From: Mallotus nudiflorus
Taxonomy: Eukaryota; Streptophyta; Magnoliopsida; Malpighiales; Euphorbiaceae
Direction of reading: 5' to 3'
Assembly (NCBI GenBank): GCA_947683625.1
Contig: CANTUR010000535.1
Location: forward strand, 558,001-622,000
DNA length: 64,000 nt
The first letter of the stretch is position 1. Every line of letters begins with the position of its first letter. The translations under genes were made by a program, and so were the position numbers. Shown here piece after piece: positions 56,672 through 64,000 of this stretch. The notes under the pieces are model-generated. The model was not told where the DNA came from. It saw nothing but the letters and a program-made list of their open reading frames with translations, and made no database searches.

Positions 56672-59235
56672 AAGAAAGTCAGTCATCCTGAGCTCCAGTG
56701 TCTGGCTAGGGGTCCACTTTCTAATTGGATCGTTACTCTGATATGGGGGCATAAAAGTCCCAGCATCGTGTCCATCAAAACTAATGCTAGCAAGCTGTCG
56801 CCGGAGCTTCTCATTCTCATGCTCCAAATCCCCGGCATAATTTTGTTACATTAGAAAATAGTTAGAATCATGCATAACATGCATACAGTTACATATTTGT
56901 TGTGAATACTAACCCTCCAAGTATCAGTAATCTGTATAGTAAATAATCTCTGGGAAGAGGCAATACCATACAAATACTCTGCCTATGTCCTAAGGACCTG
57001 TAAAATAGATTTTACTAATTCAGTAACAAGTGCAGGTTTGTGCAAGGTTGGATAGGAAGCAAATTGAACTTACATGTGAAACATCAAGGGGTGAGAAGCT
57101 AGGAATCTGAGTTGTATCAAAACACATGTGTCGCTCAACAGGAGCCTGTACCATAGGAGCCCAATAATACATCAACTTATCAAATAGGGGAACATCACCT
57201 AGAACAGTACCCGAGGGAGCCTCACCATGAGCAGTCTCACTATGATGAATAGGCTCGACTTCCTGTTCGGTCTCCTTAGTATCATCCTCAGTCTCCCCCA
57301 CAGCAGCATCAAGGACTCCTTCAAACTATACAGAGAACCAAATGTCAATAATGATGAGAGAATTAAAGTAAAGTAGTGAGAGAAAGCATACCTCAGATGG
57401 GTCTGTAGGAACCTGCTCTAAGAGGTTCTCTCAAATATATTCCCAATAATGAAGAGAACGCTCAAGCATCGTCGAAGTGTCATATCCCACAATAGCAGCT
57501 CTAAACTCAGGGCCAGTCATGCTACTACTTCATAACATCAAGGGAGGAATAGAAGAGGGGACATACCTCTTGGAAGGTCCCACATACCAGTGATAAACAC
57601 ACTCACCAAGATACCACATCTGGCAGCCATAACCAGGAAGCATAACTCTCATAGTCTCAAGTCTCATAGTTGTAGTCATAAACTCATATCACTGAATGTC
57701 TTCAGCACCAGCCAACCAATCTTATCTAACCTGCGAACTCATTCATTTAAATTTAAATTTGTTAGACTTCTGCAATTGATGAAATACTAAAAGTTAAAAT
57801 TTTCTTATCAGGTCCTACTCTAAAGAGTTCAGTTGATCATGATAAGTCTGCAAATCATTTTTAATGCAAGTAAGATGAGAAGAACCCCATCTCTGCATTA
57901 GGGGAAGACTCATGTCGGAGCTAATGGCACTGAAACCTCCAATCACTCCAGTCTCAATACCCCAAATTTGAAAAAAAAGGGAAAATGAAGGAAATAAAGA
58001 GGGGAAGGTGAAAGTAAGTAAAAAGTTAAAAAAGGATAAGAAGCATACATGCAAGACATGCCAGAAGCCGCACATTATCACAGCGCCTCTACAAACAGTA
58101 TCTAATCTATATTAGAGGTAAGTAAGTGCTGCAGATCCCCAATCCAAAGTAGATACCCTAGAAAGATCCTGAAGACGGCCAAGAAGAGCGATGCTAACCT
58201 CTTGACTAATCTCATAAAAAAGGGTAGTGCCAAGTAGAATCAATAAGAAATATCTTGCCTTCTGGAGAATCTAGCGAGGTGTAGTGGTAGGTAGTCTCCT
58301 GAAATCTTGTACAAGGGAAGAAAGAAGCACATTTTTCCTATTCTTCCATGCCGAAACAAACCCTAGTAGATCACGCATGTAATGACTCCTAGCATCCTCC
58401 GGAAGAGTGCAATAATGGACATCAAAAGGAACCAGGGTACCTCCAAATGCAATCCCGGTAATGGCAGAAAAACTCATCGGGGAAATACTCAGCTCACCCA
58501 CTCATATGTAGAAGGTGTGAGTAGTGTCCATCCATCTCTCGATAAGTGCAAAAAGGGAATAGTGATCCGACCTACCTTGAGTAGTTGGTAAAAGCAGCAA
58601 CAAAATGTCAAAGTCGGATGCCCAGACATGTTGTGCTACCCTCTCCAGACAAGTCATGGAACAAACTCTTGCGCCAAGTGAAAATAACCTGAGAATTTCA
58701 GGGGTTTCTGAAAATGCAAAAACAACAAGATCATTTGTTTCCTAAATTTCTGATTTTTTGACGTCACTTTTAAAAAAATTAAAAAATCAAATCAGAAGTC
58801 TAGATTTTTTATCAAAAATCTAGAATTCTGATCGGATTTCCTAATTTCCAATCGAAAATTTAATAAATCCGATTAGAAATCTAGGATTTCAATCCAGAAA
58901 TTCAGACTTCTGATGAAAATCCCAGTGTTAACATATTTTGATTTTAATTTGTCAATTTTTCATGATTTACATCTACTTTGTCCATTAAAATGCATGCATA
59001 TAAGCATTAATTTTATATACTAAAACAAATATGTTTATTGTAGAATTGAAAATAGAGATAAGAAATTTGCCTCATCTCTAGCCTGAGAACATCTATGGAG
59101 GTGCAAGTGGGTCAATAGAAATATCTCTTCATCTTCATAAAGTCCCAAATAATTTTGGGGAAAATGAAAATGCAAATTGATAGGATCTGATTGCCTGAAA
59201 CTGCTCTCATATAGCCTACATTGTGGGTGGGCCAT
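56672..59235 (-). pseudogene. Antisense gene 1 of element D, plant-mobile-domain-like, with introns
   Basis: Starts at 59235 (MAHPQCRLYESSF.., then EEIFLLTHLHLHRC), matching the exon 1 start in A. Later exons: LIERWMDTTHTFYI (about 58550), MGELSISPMSFSAITGIAFG (from 58501), LVPFDVHYCTL, MRDLLGFVSAWKNRKNVLLS, MCGFWHVLHVC (to 58046), an exon with GGFSAISSDMSLPLMQRWGS (about 57930-57850), an acidic exon (57301-57075) with LFDKLMYYWAPMVQAPVERH, and a last exon with LEHENEKLRRQLASISFDGH (about 56830) ending near 56675. The ERW-THTF-GEL string fits the plant mobile domain, which is known in both host proteins (MAIN/MAIL1) and TEs. Role in the element unknown. Confidence 0.68.
58785..58925. repeat. 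GATC-type palindromic block between antisense exons of D
   Basis: Degenerate counterparts of the block at 51105-51230 in A, at the same place between exon 1 and exon 2 of antisense gene 1. Units such as TCTAGATTTTTTATCAAAAA followed by TCTAGAATTCTGATCGGATT show AGAAATCTAG-type arms around a central GATC/GATT. Confidence 0.7.
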
Positions 59236-59489
59236 AGGATCAGACAGATCCAAAATCGGATTTTGGATGAGAGTTTAATTGAAAGGAGAAAATTTGAAAA
59301 TCAAGAGAAAATGAAAAGGCACAAAAGAGAAGAAGAATAGGAAAAAGAGATAATGAATCGGAAAAAGAAGGAAAGGAATATATAAAGGGGAAAATATCCT
59401 ATTTGGTCCTTCAACTTTCATTTACATTTAGGTCCATTTGATTCTTTGCAATTTAGTCCTAAATTGTAAAGCTTTATAGTTTAGCAATT

Positions 59490-60260
59490 AATTATGCAAC
59501 CAAATATAACCAGCATCATACAGCCGAGTATAATGTCTCTTTATCAAACTATACGACCGAGTGTAATCAGCATTGTACGACTGAGTGCAATGTATCTTCA
59601 ATCGATTATATGACCGAGTATAATCAGCATCATACGACCAAGTGTGATGTCTCTTTATCAGACATTACGACCGAGTGTAGTCAGCATTGTACGATCGAGT
59701 GCAATGTGTCTTCAATTGATTATACGACCGAGTATAATCAACATCATATGACTAAGTATGATGTCATAAAATAGACTATACGACCTAATGTAGTCAGCAT
59801 TGTACGACCAAGTGCAATGTATCCTCAATTGATTATACGACCAAGTATAATCGGCATTATATGACCGAGTGTGATGTTCCTTTTCAAAACAGACTATACG
59901 ATCGAGTGTAGTCAGCATTGTATGACCGAGTGCAATGTATCCTCAATTGATTATATGACCGAGTATAATCAGCATCATTTGACTGAGTGTGATGTTCCTT
60001 TTCAAAACAGACTATACAACCAAGTGTAGTCGGTATTATACGACTGAGTGCAATGTATCCTCAATCGATTATACGACCAAGTATAATCAGCATCATACGA
60101 TCGAGTATGATGTAATTTTTTTCAATTCAATGCTATACGTCCGAGTGTAGTCAAACATTGTACGTTCAAGTACAATGTGTTTCATTCACCTACGGTTATA
60201 TGATCGAGTATAATCAATATCATACGACCGAGTATGATATGTCATTTGAAATTTTGTACA
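59490..60260. repeat. Hairpin array type I in D, about 115-bp higher-order period
   Basis: Some 28 units of about 22 bp with constant loop CGACCGAG (and variants) and changing complementary stems. Perfect examples: GATTATA arms at 59718-59739, CATCATA arms at 59742-59763. GACTATA and CATTGTA stems usually pair with one T-G wobble. Four stem types repeat as a 114-118-bp higher-order unit; the spacer TGTATCCTCAATTG recurs at 59591, 59705, 59819, 59936 and 60054. Located between antisense gene 1 and the polypurine tract, the place known for hypervariable tandem repeats in Tat elements. Confidence 0.92.
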
Positions 60261-60373
60261 TCTGAGTATAGCAAATTCATAAGCAAAAACTTTAAGGAGC
60301 AGGTAAGTATCCTAACTTTCAATTTAGAAATTGGGTACTATTTACTTTGCGTAATTTGTCTAGCAAACAACGA

Positions 60374-60387
60374 CAAAGGGGGGCAAC
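60374..60387 (+). other. Polypurine tract of element D
   Basis: CAAAGGGGGGCAAC just before the truncated 3' LTR. Confidence 0.85.
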
Positions 60388-60600
60388 TATAGACACCCAA
60401 TTTCAGGATGACATGTTATGGATACAGCAAAGGACTCCAGTGATGAAAATGTTTTCGATACTTAATCTTTAAAAATTCTAAAGGCTTAAATGCAGCTTTT
60501 AAAGGAAGGATTTAATGTTTTCAAGGACTAAATCATAAAGTTCTTTTTAGGACCTAATTGTAAAATTTAAATTTTTTCAAGGGCCTTTTTATAATTAAAT
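60388..60600 (+). repeat. LTR2: truncated 3' LTR of element D
   Basis: The first 213 bp match the start of LTR1 (ATTTCAGGATGACATG, then GGACTCCAGTGATGAAAATG), beginning TATAGACACC in place of TGTAGACACC. At 60600 it switches abruptly to gag sequence. Confidence 0.85.
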
Positions 60601-61199
60601 GATACAGAAAGCTGCACTCGCCTAAAACATGAGATTCAAGATTTGATCAATTCAGGCAAAATAACTGACTCAAAAACTAGAAAACTAAATACACAAAATA
60701 ATCCTTTACTCAACTACCAAAATATACCACCACCAAATCCCCGTATCCTGATGATCAACACAAGTCTACTAGAGGAACAAGTCATTAATTCCTTTGTTGA
60801 CATCGTAGCCACACTGCCAAAACCACAACCAAAAAACCTGAATCTAAGACAGCAGGCCATTAAGTCTCATGTAAATGTGCTTGATATTTAGAGTTTTAAC
60901 AGCAAAGAGGGAGGAGCAATTGATCTGTGGAAGAATAATGAGAAGAAAGCAACATAGTCCACTGAGAAATCGGAGGAGGGAAGGAAGAGGAGAAAAAGGC
61001 TGAGGTAGAGAAAAGGGGAAGTAGTTCAAAAGAAGGATCAGAGAAATATGAGAAAGCTGAGGAGATTATTAAAGCCAAAAGAGACAAGAAAACTCTTGCT
61101 AATATTTGGGAGCTACTTATGAACTCCCAAGCCCATCAAGAAGCACTAGTTTTGGCTCTTGATAAGAAGAAGATACCTTCGACACATACTTCAGAACAA
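60601..61199 (+). pseudogene. Duplicated gag 3' segment of the H type
   Basis: Near-identical by eye to 7785-8380: GATACAGAAAGCTGCACTC, the zinc-knuckle end SCTHLKHEIQD-like region, then IWELLMNSQAHQEALVLALD and STHTSEQ. It starts mid-gene at the junction with LTR2 and ends at the same polypurine tract. It is a second copy of H gag sequence produced by rearrangement. Confidence 0.85.
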
Positions 61200-61211
61200 A
61201 AGGGGGGCAAC
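61199..61211 (+). other. Polypurine tract before LTR3
   Basis: AAAGGGGGGCAAC before TGTAGACACC. The gag end joins it exactly as at 8377-8390. Confidence 0.8.
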
Positions 61212-63157
61212 TGTAGACACCCAATTTCGGGATGACATGTTATGGATACAGTAAAGGACTCCAGTGATGAAAATGTCTTCGATAATTCCATAATTTCAAT
61301 CGAAATTACACCAATTCTGATTGGGATTGTATAATTCCGATTAGAATTACACAATCTCGGTTGGAATTGAATTCTTTCAGTCTCTGTTTTCTATTTTAAT
61401 TTAGTTTTAATTGCTTTAAACTTCTTAATTAATTCAGTCCTAACTGGTTTAAAATTCCTAAATATAATTTTAAGTATTAATTTTATACTTTAGAAATTAG
61501 AATCAAATTAGGATTGGGGCTAGGCTTCCTAGTTCCACTATATAAAGGGAAGGGGTGAAGAGAAAAAAAAAGGAAAAAAAAAAAAAGGGAGGCTGTGAGA
61601 AAGAAAAAGAAGAGGAAGAGAAGAGAGGAAGAAAAATGTGATTTTCTCTTGAATTTTTTACAAAAATTCCTTTTATTAACAATTAATTCAAGATTCATAG
61701 AGAATTTTTGAAGAAGAAGATTCGAAGGCTTATCAAGAACGGTAAACTATCAATCTAATGAATACCCTAAATCATTCATAATCATATCATCTTCTTCTAT
61801 TATTTATTTATTTGTTTATTTTATATTATTCTTTTTATTATTATTCTTTCAAGTTATTATCATAATTTATTCATTAATCATTATTTTATCTTATTTTTGT
61901 GGTGATTATGGAGGAAAACGCATGGTGATCATGTGGGGGATGAATTCATGAGAAGTCCACAGAAGACAATGAATAAAGCCTTGTAGAGATTTAGTTTCTG
62001 GGATTTTATTTTTTTATTATTATCTTTATTTTTATTTTATTAATTATTTTATGAATTAATGTAATAGCTTCGATAGTGGGAATAGTAAAATTACATGTAT
62101 GGTTGTTTGTTTATTTTTTATTTAATTGGTTAGTAAAATTAGGTTTCAATTAGGTAATTATTTAAAATCAATGGAGCAAGTAGATTAATTTAGGTTGCAT
62201 GTTAATAAAAATTAGGGTTTTAGAAGGATTAATTTAATTAGTTATTTGATCTTATTTAATTGTTTCTTTTATGTTTTTGTTTGTTTTTTGGGTTTTATTT
62301 ATTATTTTTATGCTTTTTGGGCCTTAAGCCCATTTGAGGTCTTGATTTATTTATTTAAGTTTAAGTAATTCTTTTAGCCCATCTCACTTAATAATTAATT
62401 AGGTTTAATTAATTAAAATATATTTTTAAGTCTATAATTAATCAGATTTTAGGTTCAAAATATCCTTAAGCCCATTTAGTTAACTAGACATAGGCTCACT
62501 TAATTTAATTTAATTAATTTAAACTTAGTTCACTTAATTTAAGCCCTTTTTTCAAATTTTGTAGATTTAAGATCACTATTTAATTAAAATATGTAGAATT
62601 AGGCCCACTAGTTTAAATATTCCATAATTTGTAGATTTAGGCCCATTTTTATTAAAATACATAAACGTAGGTTCATTTAATTAAAATAAAAAAGAATTAG
62701 GTCTTTAGGTTCACTTATAATTTAAAACATGTAGATTTAACTCATTTATTTAAAATACATGTAGATTAGAATAACTTAGGGATTATGTGATTTATTGAAT
62801 GTATTATTTACTTGTATATTTCATGACTAGTTTGCCTTGGAGTTGATTGTTTTGGGTTTATATAAAATTGCATGTAAATAGAGAATAAGATAATAATTCA
62901 TAAAGTAATTCTAAATGAACACAACACTGAAAGAAGTTGGTATTCCGTATCCAGAATCTCCTGGTTTTGGTGCTAGCTTTCTTTTAGGGAATCGAGTATC
63001 ACCTTTTCAATTTGTCCTAGTTATTACCCTGGGTGGCGACTCCTCATCTCCACGCCATGTCTTTATGACAGTGGTTAGTGTATTCTCTAGAGCCCTGAGC
63101 TCAAACAGTGTCGCGGTTGCTAAAATTTTGGATGTGCGCTGAACTCCGCTGTCTACA
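61212..63157 (+). repeat. LTR3, D-type LTR next to H protease
   Basis: TGTAGACACCCAATTTCGGG..GCTGTCTACA, 1946 bp, same family as LTR1. It lacks about 200 bp after GTCTTCGATA (present in LTR1 and LTR2) and does not contain solo LTR S, so it preserves the empty site. It is followed directly by H protease sequence, with no primer-binding site. Confidence 0.85.
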
Positions 63158-64000
63158 TGGACTCATTAACTGAAAGCCCTTAAGGGGCAATTATTTTCAT
63201 AGATAATGACCTGCCCTTTGAAGGAAGGGATCACAGTAAATCCTTGTTCATTAAGGCTGAAGTAAAAGGCAAATTAACATGTTGTGTTATGGTCGATAAT
63301 GGGTCAGCCATTAATGTATGCCCTCTAAAGATCCTACCAAAGCCGGGCTTGGTAGTAGCTAATATGAAGCCCCTTGATGTAGTCATAAAGGCTTATGATA
63401 GTACGAAAAAGACAGTTGAGGGAGCTTTCTGAGCTTTGGTCAAGACTGAACCTATTAAAGTTTAGGTTAACCTCTATGTGATAGATATTCCAGTCACCTT
63501 TTCTATTCTTCTGGGGAGACCATGGTTCCATCCTTTAGGGGGAGTGTCTTCTACCATTCATCAAAAAATTAAATTTCTATATAAAAGAAGGGTGGTTACT
63601 ATAATGGCTGAAATAGAGACTGCAATTGCTACATTGAAATTAACTCCTACTGAGATCCCGAACAGCCCGAGTTTAAAGTCTGCATGATTTATAAAGATGA
63701 GCTAAACCCTAAGATTGTCAGTATAATAAAGAGTATACAGTTCATGTCTGGGATTAAATTAAGGAAGAATCAGCAGGGCCCATTGGAATTCTTTAAACCT
63801 AAGGTGCTGATCTTGAAGCATGGGGTAGGATATCCAGGGGAAGATGATTTTAATGAAGAGGAAGAGGTTAGAGGTTAAGGAGAAGTCTAAAAAGAGTAGA
63901 ATTAGGGCTAAGCCGAAGAAGAAGATGCTCAAAGAAACATTTGTAGAGGAAGGTGTCAATTACCCCTACCAAGGAGTTCCTGAGCCTTTGATGATCACTG
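63158..64000 (+). pseudogene. Protease and G-patch-like segment of element H (runs off the window)
   Basis: Protease: DNDLPFEGRDHSKSLFIKAE, then active site CVMVDNGSAINVCPL at about 63285-63330 with the catalytic D-N-G kept, and ILLGRPWFHPLGGV near 63510. A stop at about 63181, one near 63430 and another near 63463 break it. After a frameshift, a G-patch-like segment follows (63720-63850; KLRKNQQGPLEF, then LKHGVGYPGEDD). Further pol lies outside the window. Confidence 0.75.

Larger units (their letters stand above)
8391..60600 (+). mobile_element. Element D: Tat-type retrotransposon inserted in H
   Basis: Order: 5' LTR (8391-12058), primer-binding site, gag, protease, RT, two RNase H domains, integrase to 18971, then element A inserted, then remaining 3' part 54756-60387 with two antisense genes and a hairpin array, polypurine tract, and a truncated 3' LTR (60388-60600). 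No TSD could be assigned because the right end is rearranged. All coding parts are broken and an RT-RNase H segment is deleted. Confidence 0.8.
3854..64000 (+). mobile_element. Element H: outermost Tat-type Ty3/gypsy retrotransposon (partial)
   Basis: The host element of the nest. Visible parts are LTR0 (3854-5811), primer-binding site (5813), leader, gag (to 8382), and, after the inserted D complex, protease and a G-patch-like segment from 63158 to the window end. gag ends in ..THTPEQ at 8379 and the same reading resumes as DSLTESP at 63160, which is why the two halves are joined. RT, integrase and the 3' LTR lie beyond the window. Many stops make it a dead, old copy. Confidence 0.7.

Noticed and set aside
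59490..60260. Regularly spaced repeats that could suggest a CRISPR array
   Set aside because: Plant nuclear context, units abut without unique spacers, and the repeat is a retrotransposon 3' UTR array of self-complementary units.
3854..64000. Presence of an endogenous pararetrovirus or other virus
   Set aside because: All RT segments fit plant Ty3/gypsy Tat or Tekay elements with LTRs, primer sites and integrase; no movement or coat protein motifs and no envelope-like gene were seen.

Overview
This window is plant nuclear DNA, most likely from a eudicot; the species cannot be told. It holds one ordinary host gene at the left edge and about 60 kb of nested LTR retrotransposons. The host gene (31-2143, minus strand) is a two-exon group-3 LEA protein of the ECP63/SBP65 seed type, with G-box/ABRE and RY motifs in its promoter. 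It is followed by about 1.7 kb of AT-rich DNA containing a probable MITE-like element.

The rest is a five-level nest whose order is fixed mostly by matching 5-bp target-site duplications (TSDs). Outermost is H, a decayed Ty3/gypsy element of the Tat type: LTR0 3854-5811, primer-binding site, gag to 8382, protease resuming at 63158 and running off the window. Inside H, between gag and protease, lies D, a second Tat element: 5' LTR 8391-12058, gag-pol to 18971, antisense genes 55091-59235, tandem repeats, polypurine tract at 60372, partial 3' LTR 60388-60600. Its right end is rearranged, with a duplicated gag-PPT-LTR block at 60601-63157. Inside D, just after integrase, is A, a third Tat element (18972-54750, TSD ACTAC). 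Inside A are a solo LTR, N1 (26302-29599, TSD AACTG), and a second solo LTR, N2 (33726-48480, TSD TTGAT). Inside N2 is F, a complete Tekay/Del-type chromovirus (35625-47106, TSD AAAAC). A separate 1.5-kb solo LTR, S (9231-10734), sits in D's 5' LTR.

The Tat elements encode gag, protease with a G-patch-like segment, reverse transcriptase, RT-linked RNase H, a second archaeal-type RNase H, and integrase. On the opposite strand, between integrase and the 3' LTR, are two intron-containing genes, one with a plant-mobile-domain-like segment. Every gag-pol copy is broken by stops, frameshifts or deletions. In F, eight of nine in-frame stops are TAG codons explainable by CAG to TAG.

The most unusual signal is a recurring design: tandem arrays of short hairpins in which the loop sequence is constant and the stem sequence changes from unit to unit while staying self-complementary. 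It appears upstream of the polypurine tract in D and A, in H's LTR, in the Tekay LTRs, and as GATC-centred palindromes in Tat LTRs and between antisense exons. All similarity statements were made by eye; no alignment or database search was run.
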